Made by a program: the position numbers and the translations under genes. From Chloroflexi bacterium OLB15 (lineage in GTDB: Bacteria; Chloroflexota; Anaerolineae; Aggregatilineales; Phototrophicaceae), in the NCBI GenBank assembly GCA_001567085.1, contig LMZS01000019.1:1-43671 (forward strand): a stretch of DNA of 43,671 nt. Direction: 5' to 3'. The notes under the pieces are model-generated. The model was not told where the DNA came from. It saw nothing but the letters and a program-made list of their open reading frames with translations, and made no database searches. The first letter of the stretch is position 1; each line of letters starts with the position of its first letter. Positions 17,027-25,135 of the stretch are shown here, in pieces.

Positions 17027-18268
17027 TCATTGTGATAACGCGCGCAACACTGATTCGACATCCGGCGCTGAGCGAACCGGCTTGCCAACTGACTGCTGCG
17101 CGCGACGAATATCCTTCAGTCCATTTCCTGTGAGCAAAATTGCCACCTGCTCTGACTGCTGAATGAAGTCGCGTTCGATGGCAACTTTCACCCCCGCAAA
17201 CGCGGCGGCGGCGGCAGGCTCGGCAAAAACGCCGGTCAACTGTGCCACCACAGGAATGGCTTGTAATATTTGGTCGTCGGTTACATCTACAAAAGCGCCG
17301 TCCGTCTGGCGCACCGCCCGCAAGGCTTTGGCGCGGTCACGGGGCACGCCTGCGGAAATGCTATCCGCAATCGTTTCCGCGTTTACAGGCTGCATATCAC
17401 GCGCCGAGATGCCATCTTTCCATGCACGCACCAGCGGCGAGCTTCCTACTGCTTGTACACCGATCAAGCGGGGAATCCTTGAAATCCAGCCTAATTGTAA
17501 TAGATCAACAAATCCTTTATGTACCCCGGCAATGATATTTCCGTCGCCAACTGACACTACCACTACATCCGGTATTTGCCAGCCTAACTGTTCCGCCAGC
17601 TCAAAGGCAACCGTCTTTTTGCCCTCAACAGTGAACGGGTTGATGCCTGTATTTCGGCAGTACCAGCCTTTCTGCTGGCAAATCGTAAAGCACAGGTCGA
17701 AAGCCTGATCATACGTGCCTTCAATCAGGACAACCTTCGCGCCATAGACCAGCAGCTGCGCGATCTTGGCTTCCGGCGCTGAAGCGGGAACGAAAATCAC
17801 GGGCGCCATGCCCACTGAGGCAGAAATACCGGCAAGCGCGGCAGCGGCGTTTCCGGTGCTGGCTGTGCTAACCGTCTTTACCCCTGCTTCCATCGCTCTG
17901 GCAACCACTAAGGCGCTGGCACGGTCTTTTAGCGAACCGGTTGGGTTACGGCCATCGTCTTTGACCCATGCCCGCGCTACGCCAAGTTCAGCCGCAAGGC
18001 GCGGCGCGGCGTAAACCGGCGTCATGCCCACCGACAGCGGCGTGATCACTGCCCTTGAGCCAAGTGGCAGCAGCTCACGGTAGCGCCACAGGGTATGGTC
18101 ATTGCTGGATTCCAAACGATCACGACTCACACTGGCGCGCAGCGCTTCGTAATCGTACAACACATCCAGCGTGCCAACTTCACCACAATCAATACAGGTA
18201 TACTGCACTTCGTCGGGCGCGTATTCCCGATGACAGATTGAACATTGCAACTTCAGAATTTCAGCCAT
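17027..18268 (-). CDS. Threonine synthase-like PLP enzyme with N-terminal zinc ribbon
   Basis: This has the threonine synthase layout: a Cys4 ribbon (Cys9, Cys12, Cys25, Cys28), then a fold-type II PLP domain with the lysine in NPTGSLKDRAS (Lys114), STGNAAAALAG, and the phosphate-binding loop VVSVGDGNIIAGV. 413 residues. It may make threonine from phosphohomoserine. However, its placement between carbamate kinase and the purine-type genes, with no other threonine gene nearby, leaves open an ammonia-lyase-type role in the catabolic pathway. The glycine-rich loop reads GDGN where biosynthetic enzymes usually have GNxGN or GSGGN. It starts 12 nt after arcC. Confidence 0.86.
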   Translation of the reverse strand: MAEILKLQCSICHREYAPDEVQYTCIDCGEVGTLDVLYDYEALRASVSRDRLESSNDHTLWRYRELLPLGSRAVITPLSVGMTPVYAAPRLAAELGVARAWVKDDGRNPTGSLKDRASALVVARAMEAGVKTVSTASTGNAAAALAGISASVGMAPVIFVPASAPEAKIAQLLVYGAKVVLIEGTYDQAFDLCFTICQQKGWYCRNTGINPFTVEGKKTVAFELAEQLGWQIPDVVVVSVGDGNIIAGVHKGFVDLLQLGWISRIPRLIGVQAVGSSPLVRAWKDGISARDMQPVNAETIADSISAGVPRDRAKALRAVRQTDGAFVDVTDDQILQAIPVVAQLTGVFAEPAAAAAFAGVKVAIERDFIQQSEQVAILLTGNGLKDIRRAQQSVGKPVRSAPDVESVLRALSQ

Positions 18269-18280
18269 AAGAAGTTAATC

Positions 18281-19225
18281 TCATCCCGGTACAATGCGGG
18301 TGCCAGCTTCCCCGCGAAGCGACTGCGCCAGATGCTCTGGATCGGTGATAATCGCAAGCGGCCCGCCCATTTGCACAAAGTCTATAGCGGCTTCAACTTT
18401 AGGCAGCATACTTCCGGGCGCAAAATGCCCCTCTTGCATATATGTTCGCGCTTCCGCCAAAGTCATTTGATCCAGCAACTGCTGATTCGGCTTATTGAAA
18501 TTGATCGCCACTTTTTCAACGCCGGTTGAAATGGCAAACAAATCAGCGCGTAACTGCTGCGCCAGAAGGCTGCTGGCACGATCTTTATCAATAACCGCAA
18601 AGGCGCCGCGCAACTCACCCTGATCATCACGAATCACAGGCACACCGCCACCGCCGCCAGCGATCACGATGTAATCATTCATGATCAGCGCCCGAATCGC
18701 GTTAATTTCCTGGATAGCCAGCGGTTTGGGCGATGCCACCACGCGCCGCCAGCCACGCCCGGCATCTTCCATCACATTCCAGCCTTCAGCCTGATAGCGC
18801 TTTGCCTGTTCTTCAGCCATAAAGCCGCCAATAGGCTTGTTGGGGTTCTCAAAAGCGGCATCCTGCGCATCAACGCGCACCTGAGTTACAACGGTCACAA
18901 TCGTCCGGTTAATGCCCCGCCGCCGCAGCGAATTATCCAGCGACTGTTGAAGCATGTAGCCGATTGATCCCTGCGTATCGGCTACGATCAAATCCAGTGG
19001 AACGGTATGTACTTCATTGGATGCCAATTCTGAGCGCCGCAGAATAAAGCCAACCTGCGGGCCGTTACCATGCGTAACGATCACATTCCAACCTTCAGCG
19101 AACATATCGGCAATATGTTCGCAAGTGATACGCACGGCGTCCCATTGATGGCTCACCTGCGGCTGCTTCGGATCAGTAATGAGAGAATTTCCACCAATAG
19201 CGACAACAGCGAGTTTTGTAGGCAT
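18281..19225 (-). CDS. arcC: Carbamate kinase
   Basis: Makes ATP from carbamoyl phosphate and ADP, releasing CO2 and NH3. The 314 residues show the amino-acid-kinase N-terminus KLAVVAIGGNSLI, THGNGPQVGF, PLDLIVADTQGSIGYMLQQ, VIAGGGGGVPV (about 199-209) and the C-terminal FAPGSMLPKVEAAI, all diagnostic of the family. AAGGAC lies about 8 nt before the ATG. In arginine deiminase pathways it pairs with ornithine carbamoyltransferase; here the partner is the YgeW-type carbamoyltransferase 650 nt upstream, with no arginine deiminase, as in the Yge/YqeA purine set. Confidence 0.95.
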   Translation of the reverse strand: MPTKLAVVAIGGNSLITDPKQPQVSHQWDAVRITCEHIADMFAEGWNVIVTHGNGPQVGFILRRSELASNEVHTVPLDLIVADTQGSIGYMLQQSLDNSLRRRGINRTIVTVVTQVRVDAQDAAFENPNKPIGGFMAEEQAKRYQAEGWNVMEDAGRGWRRVVASPKPLAIQEINAIRALIMNDYIVIAGGGGGVPVIRDDQGELRGAFAVIDKDRASSLLAQQLRADLFAISTGVEKVAINFNKPNQQLLDQMTLAEARTYMQEGHFAPGSMLPKVEAAIDFVQMGGPLAIITDPEHLAQSLRGEAGTRIVPG

Positions 19226-19249
19226 GGCATGATGTCCTTAAGTGATAGA

Positions 19250-19489
19250 TTAATCTGTTCCTGAGCGAAAATATCTTCTGTGTTTCCAGGGAATACGTGA
19301 ATATCCTGCATTACTGCGAGCCAAAACAACCTTATCGGTGCGTGAGCCGTATGCAAGGATCAACAGATCAGGCATGGGCGCAAAATCAGGCCAAAACCCT
19401 GAAGCAACCTGATTCGTTAAATCTTTGGGCAAGCGATTTACTATTTCACCGATGAACCCAACAGCGCTTGCTACGGCAAATTCGGGCAT
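19250..19489 (-). CDS. Small hypothetical protein
   Basis: A possible 79-residue protein, neutral to basic, with a short hydrophobic beginning (FAVASAVGFIGEIV) and a basic end (YSRIPWKHRRYFRSG). It starts with ATG 4 nt after the preceding gene's stop and ends 24 nt before arcC, so position supports it. I recognise no family and base composition does not decide the matter. A chance frame cannot be excluded. Confidence 0.45.
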   Translation of the reverse strand: MPEFAVASAVGFIGEIVNRLPKDLTNQVASGFWPDFAPMPDLLILAYGSRTDKVVLARSNAGYSRIPWKHRRYFRSGTD

Positions 19490-19493
19490 AGGC

Positions 19494-19805
19494 TTACTCG
19501 GTCATGAGATTGTCGTACAACTGCTCAAAATCTTTTTCCAGATTACGCGCCACAAAGCGTAAGTGAAGCGCGGCATTACTGAGCAAGGTCGAATCTTCCA
19601 ACACGGCAAAAGCTGCCACGCGCTGAAGCTCTTTTTCTTTCAGCGCGGCCTTATCTTCCGCAGATACATGCGCAAATAGCTGCTGGTAAACCTGCTCACC
19701 CTCCTGCAACTGCGCGCGCATGATATCCAGAAGTTCCCTCAAGCGCATGATCGCCTGCCGCGCCTTTTCAATTTCGTCGTTTGTGGGCATACGCTTGATT
19801 TTCAT
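19494..19805 (-). CDS. Small helical/coiled-coil protein, unknown function
   Basis: About 100 residues, nearly all predicted helix: EIEKARQAIMRLRELLDIMRA, LFAHVSAEDKAALKEKEL, then LHLRFVARNLEKDFEQLYDNL. There is no signal peptide and no motif that I recognise. The frame extends to 19853, but a TATAAT element at 19831-19836 would lie inside it, so a start at ATG 19805 or ATG 19790 is more likely; neither has a strong ribosome site. It sits between the YgeW-type gene and arcC on the same strand. It could be a regulatory or structural helper; no function is assigned. Confidence 0.62.
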   Translation of the reverse strand: MKIKRMPTNDEIEKARQAIMRLRELLDIMRAQLQEGEQVYQQLFAHVSAEDKAALKEKELQRVAAFAVLEDSTLLSNAALHLRFVARNLEKDFEQLYDNLMTE

Positions 19806-19830
19806 CCATATAAAAAGCCGGTATTTCTCC

Positions 19831-19836
19831 ATTATA
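19831..19836 (-). promoter_or_regulatory. Consensus -10 element upstream of the small helical gene and arcC
   Basis: TATAAT on the minus strand, with a T-rich but non-consensus -35 region (TTTTTT, about 15 nt upstream). It could give arcC and the genes after it a promoter separate from the ygeW segment. Confidence 0.35.
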
Positions 19837-19880
19837 GGCGAAACACCGGCCAAAAAACGTACTGGTTTTAGCGAGAAACG

Positions 19881-20867
19881 CTAGGAACGCATGGTCAGCG
19901 CCATAACAGCTTTCTGGGCATGCAGGCGGTTTTCGGCTTCATCGTAGACCACGCTTTGCCGGCCATCAATCACCGAGTCGGTCACTTCGATATTGCGATC
20001 AGCAGGCAGGCAGTGCATGTAAATCGCATCTTCATTTGCCAAAGCCATGCGGCGATCATCGGTGATCCAATCCGTGTATTTCGCGCCGATCTTAGCAGAT
20101 TCAGCCTTATCTTCGGTGGTCATCCAACAGCCCCATGATTTGGGATAGAGAATATCCGCGCCTTTGAAGCCCGCATCAAAATCATGCAGAATTTCAAACG
20201 AACCGCGCGACTGCTTCGCATTGTCTTTCGCCTGCTGCACAATCTCCGGCATCAGCGCAAATTCTTCAGGGTACGTCAAACGCACATTCATACCGAAACG
20301 GGTCATCAACAGAATCAGGCTTTGCGGCACCGAAAGCGGCTTCTGATAGCTGGAAGCATAAGCATAGCTGACGTTGATGGTTTTGCCGCGCAAATCACGC
20401 CCAAACTTTTCCTGAATCGTCATCAGGTCTGCCAGCGCCTGAAATGGGTGGTAGACATCGCACTGCATATTCAGAACGGGCACACGGCTGGCTTCTGCCA
20501 CTTCACGAATGTACTGATTGCCGAATTTCCAATCGCATTGGCGAATTGCGATACCGTCGGTATAACGCCCGACGATTTCGCCAATTTCCTTCGCCGTATC
20601 GCCATGGCTGATCTGGGTTGTTTCACTATCAATGAACATGCCGTGCCCGCCCAATTGAGCAATACCTGCCTCAAAAGAGGTGCGAGTGCGGGTGCTGGTG
20701 AAGAAAAACAGCATCCCCAACACTTTATCGCGCAGCAGCGCATGGGGTTCACCCAATGCACGCCTGCGTTTCAAATCCCACGCGACATCCAGCACCGTGT
20801 CCAGCTCATCGCGCGTCCATTCCAGTTCAGGCGCAATACTATCCCGCCCGCGCAAATCCGTTTGCAT
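19881..20867 (-). CDS. ygeW: YgeW-type (knotted) carbamoyltransferase
   Basis: An aspartate/ornithine carbamoyltransferase-superfamily enzyme of 328 residues. The carbamoyl-phosphate sites are intact: FTSTRTRTSF (56-65), HPFQALAD (140-147) and HCLPADR (285-291). It lacks the DxxxSMG ornithine motif of OTC; instead it has SSYQKPLSVPQSL (about 172-184) in the region where knotted family members carry a proline-containing loop, and YPKSWGCW (241-248). YgeW proteins have no proven reaction in most species; with carbamate kinase they are thought to phosphorolyse a ureido product of purine breakdown to carbamoyl phosphate. It is shorter than the roughly 396-residue E. coli YgeW. GGGAG precedes the ATG. 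Confidence 0.87.
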   Translation of the reverse strand: MQTDLRGRDSIAPELEWTRDELDTVLDVAWDLKRRRALGEPHALLRDKVLGMLFFFTSTRTRTSFEAGIAQLGGHGMFIDSETTQISHGDTAKEIGEIVGRYTDGIAIRQCDWKFGNQYIREVAEASRVPVLNMQCDVYHPFQALADLMTIQEKFGRDLRGKTINVSYAYASSYQKPLSVPQSLILLMTRFGMNVRLTYPEEFALMPEIVQQAKDNAKQSRGSFEILHDFDAGFKGADILYPKSWGCWMTTEDKAESAKIGAKYTDWITDDRRMALANEDAIYMHCLPADRNIEVTDSVIDGRQSVVYDEAENRLHAQKAVMALTMRS

Positions 20868-20925
20868 AGCATTCTCCCATTGAAGGCAGCTCGGCCTTTA
20901 TTGAAAACGAAGAATAGAGAACAAC

Positions 20926-21213
20926 CTAGGCATCAAACTCGTATTCATCCCAACCGGGTTCCCCGTCAATAAACGAGTTTAAGGCGCTGTCATTTTGATC
21001 AAATTCGGGCGTAGCAGTGTGGTGATCCAAAGCCTCTGAATCCGCCCACTGCTCTAGCATCAAGAAATGATTTTCACGGGTAACGTCTTCATAAATGGCG
21101 AACGCAAGGCAGCCGGGGGTATCGCGTTCCTGCTCAACTAATTCCCGCGCAAACGCCAGAAATTCGCCCCGCCGAGACGGCACAATCGCGAAATTACCAG
21201 TGATCATGATCAT
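20926..21213 (-). CDS. ABM-domain (antibiotic biosynthesis monooxygenase/YgiN-like) protein
   Basis: A 95-residue ferredoxin-like dimeric alpha/beta barrel protein. Visible are ITGNFAIVPSRRGEFLAFARELVEQERDTPG, then CLAFAIYEDVTRENHFLMLEQWADSEAL and DHHTATPEF, the usual ABM order ending in a His-containing helix. Such proteins act as quinol or heme-related oxygenases or as small-ligand-binding dimers. It has AAGGAA upstream and lies between ygeY and ygeW in the same orientation. Its role in the purine set is unknown. Confidence 0.85.
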   Translation of the reverse strand: MIMITGNFAIVPSRRGEFLAFARELVEQERDTPGCLAFAIYEDVTRENHFLMLEQWADSEALDHHTATPEFDQNDSALNSFIDGEPGWDEYEFDA

Positions 21214-21234
21214 GATGCGTATGTTCCTTTTTGT

Positions 21235-22434
21235 CTATGGCTGGATCATGGCGGGCAGTAATGCGTACCATTCCGTAGCGCGAACGACATCCTCAAGCGG
21301 CACCTGATCAATCACCGTATGGGCATGAATTTCATCGCCGGGGCCAAACCCGATACTCGGAATACCTGCCTTACCCATCCAATACGTGCCATTGGTCGAA
21401 AAATCCCACTTACCAGTGGGCAGCGGCGCCCCCCACAAGGCGGTTCCTGTCTGCACGCCCGCCTGAACATAGGCATCATCTTCTGGAAGCGCCCAGGCCG
21501 GATAAATCTTATCCACAGGGAATACAAAGCCGGTATAGCTGGGATCGTCGTAGAACAAAATGGAGGCTTCAATATCCTGGCGGTCACCAATCACCCGCTG
21601 GATACGTTCCAATTCCCCTTCAGGCGTTTCGCCAAAGGTCACGCGGCGATCAATATAGATCAGCGCTTCATCTGGCACCGCATTGATGCTAGGCGTTTTT
21701 ACATGCATATCAGTCACCGTGATACGCCCATGCCCTAGAAATTCATGATCACCTAATTCAGGTTCAAGCTTGCTTATGGCATCAATAACGGGCAGCAGCT
21801 TATAGATCGCGTTATCACCAAGGAAATTACTCGCGGCGTGCGCGCTTTTGCCTTTGGCAACCACCTGCATTTCCACGCGGCCTTTGTGCCCCCGGTATAC
21901 CTGCATTTTGGTCGGCTCACCGATCACCACAAAGTCGGGGCGCAGCCCTTCTGCCTCTACCAGCGCGTGGGGGGCGATGCCATCACACCATTCTTCCATG
22001 TTGCCAAAATAGTACGCCGTCCAGCCTTCCAACAGCCCCAGATCGCGCGCTAAAGCCAGCCCATAGATCATGCCGGGGGTGCTGCCTTTTTCATCGCAAG
22101 CCCCACGCGCAAAGAAAACGCCGTCTTCTACCTTGCCTAAAAAGGGATCCCACGCCCACTCTTCAGGGTCGCCAATGCCAACGGTGTCAATATGGCTATC
22201 GTATAGCAATTTCTTCGGGCCATCGCCAATACGACCAACAACATTACCCATCTGGTCAAACCAGACCTCATCAAAGCCTAATGCCAGCATTTCAGCTTCG
22301 GCGCGCTCCCCCACCTGACGAATTTTGCTGTCATAACTGGGAATGGCGCACAGGTCTTTCAGAAACTGGATAATTGCGCCGCGCTGCTCGGCTACGCGGC
22401 TGTGTATTTGCTCGATAATCGCGCTATCTACCAT
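21235..22434 (-). CDS. ygeY: YgeY family M20 metallohydrolase
   Basis: An M20/M28-type zinc hydrolase (deacetylase/carbamoyl-amino-acid hydrolase class) of 399 residues matching the 'selenium metabolism-linked' YgeY group. Metal and catalytic residues can be placed: LLYDSHIDTVG (His81, Asp83), GACDEKG (Asp114), NMEEW (Glu147/Glu148), VVIGEPTKM, and a C-terminal histidine in IHAHTVIDQV. In urate-degrading gut bacteria ygeY is part of the pathway; hydrolysis of an acyclic ureido or acyl-amino intermediate is the reasonable role. It lies 12 nt downstream of adenine deaminase and is followed by ABM and ygeW. Confidence 0.92.
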   Translation of the reverse strand: MVDSAIIEQIHSRVAEQRGAIIQFLKDLCAIPSYDSKIRQVGERAEAEMLALGFDEVWFDQMGNVVGRIGDGPKKLLYDSHIDTVGIGDPEEWAWDPFLGKVEDGVFFARGACDEKGSTPGMIYGLALARDLGLLEGWTAYYFGNMEEWCDGIAPHALVEAEGLRPDFVVIGEPTKMQVYRGHKGRVEMQVVAKGKSAHAASNFLGDNAIYKLLPVIDAISKLEPELGDHEFLGHGRITVTDMHVKTPSINAVPDEALIYIDRRVTFGETPEGELERIQRVIGDRQDIEASILFYDDPSYTGFVFPVDKIYPAWALPEDDAYVQAGVQTGTALWGAPLPTGKWDFSTNGTYWMGKAGIPSIGFGPGDEIHAHTVIDQVPLEDVVRATEWYALLPAMIQP

Positions 22435-22446
22435 GTGTTTTCTCTC

Positions 22447-24156
22447 TTAGATGAACGTCTCGACAACTGTAAACTGCTCGACATCTACAAGGCCGATGTC
22501 GGTCAATTTCAACTTAGGAATGACTTCCAACCCCATAAAACTCATCAACATGAACGGATCGTGCATTGTGCTGCCAAGCTGCTGTGCCAGTTCAATGAGA
22601 TGATCATAATCACGGCGCACATCCTCAATGGGGGCTTCCGTCATCAAGCCACCAACGGGCAGCGGCAGCGTCCCTAAAACCTGATCGCCATCGGCAACTG
22701 CCAGACCGCCGCCCATCTCAATAACGGCCTTCGCCGCAGTGAGCATACTCGCGTCGTCTGCGCCGATCACGACCAGATTGTGATGATCGTGGGCTACTGA
22801 ACCCGCCAGCGCGCCGTGTTTCAAACCAACACCATGGATGAAACCCTTGCCTACATTGCCGCTGGCTTTATGCCGTTCGATCACCGCAATCTTAAGGATA
22901 TCCTGATCTATATCGGCAACGGCTTCACCGTTCACCACAGGCACATCCATCAACAGGTGTTCGGTCACCACCTGATCCGGATCAGCGCCGATCACCCGCG
23001 CACGACTGCCAGACGCCGGAATTTTGAAGTTCAGCGATGAAGGATGCACATTCATAGAAGCTGGCAAAGTTATGGTTGGCGTAGTGGATACACGCGGCAG
23101 CAGCATCTCACCATTTTGCGCCACAAGTTTGCCATCTTTGAAGACCATTTCGGCGCGCAAATCGTTCACGTCTGAAAACACGACCAGATCAGCACGCCGC
23201 CCCAATGCCACCGCGCCGCGATCATACAGGCGGAAGTAATTGGCGGTATTGATCGTCGCCATCCGAATAGCGAGCATCGGCTCTAGGCCACCGGCAATTG
23301 CAACCCGCACCATGTAATCAATTGCGCCATCATCCAGCAAGCTGTTAGGCTGGCGATCGTCGGTGCAAAAACACAGGCGCGTGTGATTCATGGGGGTGAC
23401 TAACGGGAGCAGCGGCCGCAGATTGCGGGTGGTAGTACCTTCACGGATGAAAATGGTCATGCCCAACCGCAGCTTTTCCTGCGCTTCGGCAACTGTCGTA
23501 CATTCATGATCGCTGGAAATTCCTGCGGCCACGTATGCATTCAATGGCTTGCCAGTAACGGCGGGGATATGCCCGTCTAGCGGCCTGTCTCCAAAATCTT
23601 CCAATTTCTGCAAAATATCTTCGTCAGCATAGATCACGCCGGGGTAATTCATCATTTCAGCGAGACCAAGCACGCGCGGGTGGGTTTTCAGGGGAAGTAA
23701 GTCTGAAGATTCAAGCGTCGCGCCGCTGGTTTCCATAGCCGTTGCCGGAACACACGAGCTTGCCATCACGAACATATCGAACGGCGCATCTTGCCCGCGC
23801 TCAAGCATGAAGCGGATGCCCTCAATACCATGCACATTGGCGATCTCATGAGGATCCGTCATAACGGTGGTTACACCACGCGCTAAAACGGTGCGCCCAT
23901 ATTCGGGCGGCGTACACAGACTGCTTTCAATGTGAATATGCGCGTCGAGAAAGCCGGGGCATACATATCGCCCTTGTAAGTCAATTTCCTGCGCGCCGGA
24001 ATAGCCATCCCCCAGAGCCACTACATAGCCATCATGGACGACAATATCTGTAAGATAGATTTCACCAGAGAGCACATTGACCAGCATGGCATGACGCAGC
24101 ACCAGATCAGGCTGTACATCACCCCGTGCGGCAGCAATCCTATCAACTATGCCCAT
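22447..24156 (-). CDS. ade: Adenine deaminase
   Basis: Deaminates adenine to hypoxanthine and ammonia. About 569 residues in the Ade family arrangement: CPGFLDAHIHIESSL with metal ligands His73 and His75, the invariant TDPHEIANVHG (about 100-110), and the C-terminal adenine-deaminase domain with GVGLKHGALAGSVAHDHHNLVVIGA. The frame could begin at GTG 24177, but ATG 24156 has AGGGGG 4 nt upstream and begins the conserved N-terminus (MGIVDRIAAARGD). It directly precedes ygeY in the operon. It feeds purine base into the hypoxanthine/xanthine pool used by a molybdo-hydroxylase not seen here. Confidence 0.94.
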   Translation of the reverse strand: MGIVDRIAAARGDVQPDLVLRHAMLVNVLSGEIYLTDIVVHDGYVVALGDGYSGAQEIDLQGRYVCPGFLDAHIHIESSLCTPPEYGRTVLARGVTTVMTDPHEIANVHGIEGIRFMLERGQDAPFDMFVMASSCVPATAMETSGATLESSDLLPLKTHPRVLGLAEMMNYPGVIYADEDILQKLEDFGDRPLDGHIPAVTGKPLNAYVAAGISSDHECTTVAEAQEKLRLGMTIFIREGTTTRNLRPLLPLVTPMNHTRLCFCTDDRQPNSLLDDGAIDYMVRVAIAGGLEPMLAIRMATINTANYFRLYDRGAVALGRRADLVVFSDVNDLRAEMVFKDGKLVAQNGEMLLPRVSTTPTITLPASMNVHPSSLNFKIPASGSRARVIGADPDQVVTEHLLMDVPVVNGEAVADIDQDILKIAVIERHKASGNVGKGFIHGVGLKHGALAGSVAHDHHNLVVIGADDASMLTAAKAVIEMGGGLAVADGDQVLGTLPLPVGGLMTEAPIEDVRRDYDHLIELAQQLGSTMHDPFMLMSFMGLEVIPKLKLTDIGLVDVEQFTVVETFI

Positions 24157-24196
24157 CCATCCCCCTAGGTCGTTCACAACCGCATGGACTGCGTAA

Positions 24197-25120
24197 TTAA
24201 CCCTGTATTATATCGCCTGCGCGCACAGTGTCATGATGGTCAGCAGTCCATATACGGAATAGGCCTGAACGCTGCTTCATTTGAGCGACAATCAGGTGAT
24301 CAAGGTCGCTAAACGCAGTATTACGCGGTGATGACCATTCCCCGGCGCGAAACAAATCCTGCTTCGGCGCGTATTCTGCTGAAAAAACAAGCTCAATACG
24401 ATTGTTCGGCGCGTCCTGCCACAAACCAGCCCAGCGCAGTTCAGCAGCAACTCCAAAACGCTGGTTCAGGTCTTCGGCCAGTGTAACCCATGGAGGCGCC
24501 GCGCCCACACAAGGCACACGCGGCAGCTCACGCATTTCCCCCGCCGAAGATTTCGTCCCGCGCACCGTCAAAATATGCCCGCTATCCCGGTGGTAGATCA
24601 CAGCAGAAGCACAAACGTCAAAAATCGGAAAGCGCGGTTCAGGGCGCCCACGCACCGCATTCCACAAATAACGCATCGCCAACCGGCGGCGCAAGCGGCG
24701 CAGTTCTGCTGTTCCGGGATTGATAATGCGCGGAGGCACCGGGTTATCTTGCAGAGCATCCTGCAACACCTGCCCTAGCGGCGCCGATGGAAACGCTGTG
24801 ATCGGGAAAAACATATTCGCACGCGTTTCATCCGTGCGGGGAAGCAAAACGCCGCCGCTTGCCCGCCCCCGAAATAAAATATTCAGGCGGTTCCAACCAA
24901 CCATGTAATACAACGCTAAAGGCTGCTCAATTTCCGCGACGATGCCCGTCTCTTCTTCAACTTCACGGGCAGCAGCATCTTGCAAACGTTCCCCAAGATC
25001 CAGCCTTCCCCCCGGCAAACTCCAAATTTTCAAATCACCACGTTGTGAAAGCAGCAGCGTTTCGCGCTGAAACACCGCACACCAAACACCGATTCGCAGG
25101 GGGGTGGCTTCGTTCGTCAT
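24197..25120 (-). CDS. NUDIX hydrolase with a second, degenerate NUDIX-like domain
   Basis: The first domain (about 1-140) carries a full Nudix box: GGRLDLGERL and AAREVEEETGI at 38-60. The second half (about 190-300) repeats the fold: VCASAVIYHRDSGHILTVRG, GVAAELRWAGLWQD, RIELVFSAEY. In place of the catalytic glutamates the second half reads LPRVPCVGAAPP, WVTLAEDL and NQRFGV, so it is probably catalytically dead. Total length is 307, about twice a normal NUDIX protein. It sits between the two purine base deaminase genes, so cleaning oxidised or unwanted purine nucleotides is plausible. No ribosome site is clear before ATG 25120. Confidence 0.84.
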   Translation of the reverse strand: MTNEATPLRIGVWCAVFQRETLLLSQRGDLKIWSLPGGRLDLGERLQDAAAREVEEETGIVAEIEQPLALYYMVGWNRLNILFRGRASGGVLLPRTDETRANMFFPITAFPSAPLGQVLQDALQDNPVPPRIINPGTAELRRLRRRLAMRYLWNAVRGRPEPRFPIFDVCASAVIYHRDSGHILTVRGTKSSAGEMRELPRVPCVGAAPPWVTLAEDLNQRFGVAAELRWAGLWQDAPNNRIELVFSAEYAPKQDLFRAGEWSSPRNTAFSDLDHLIVAQMKQRSGLFRIWTADHHDTVRAGDIIQG

Positions 25121-25135
25121 GAAGGATAGGGCGAA

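Noticed and set aside
19226..19249. Possible promoter between the 79-residue frame and arcC
   Set aside because: Only 24 nt, no recognisable -35/-10 pair on the minus strand; only the ribosome site AAGGAC is supportable.
18281..20867. Arginine deiminase (ADI) operon interpretation for arcC plus carbamoyltransferase
   Set aside because: No arginine deiminase or arginine/ornithine antiporter is present, and the carbamoyltransferase lacks the ornithine motif; the Yge-type context explains the pair better.
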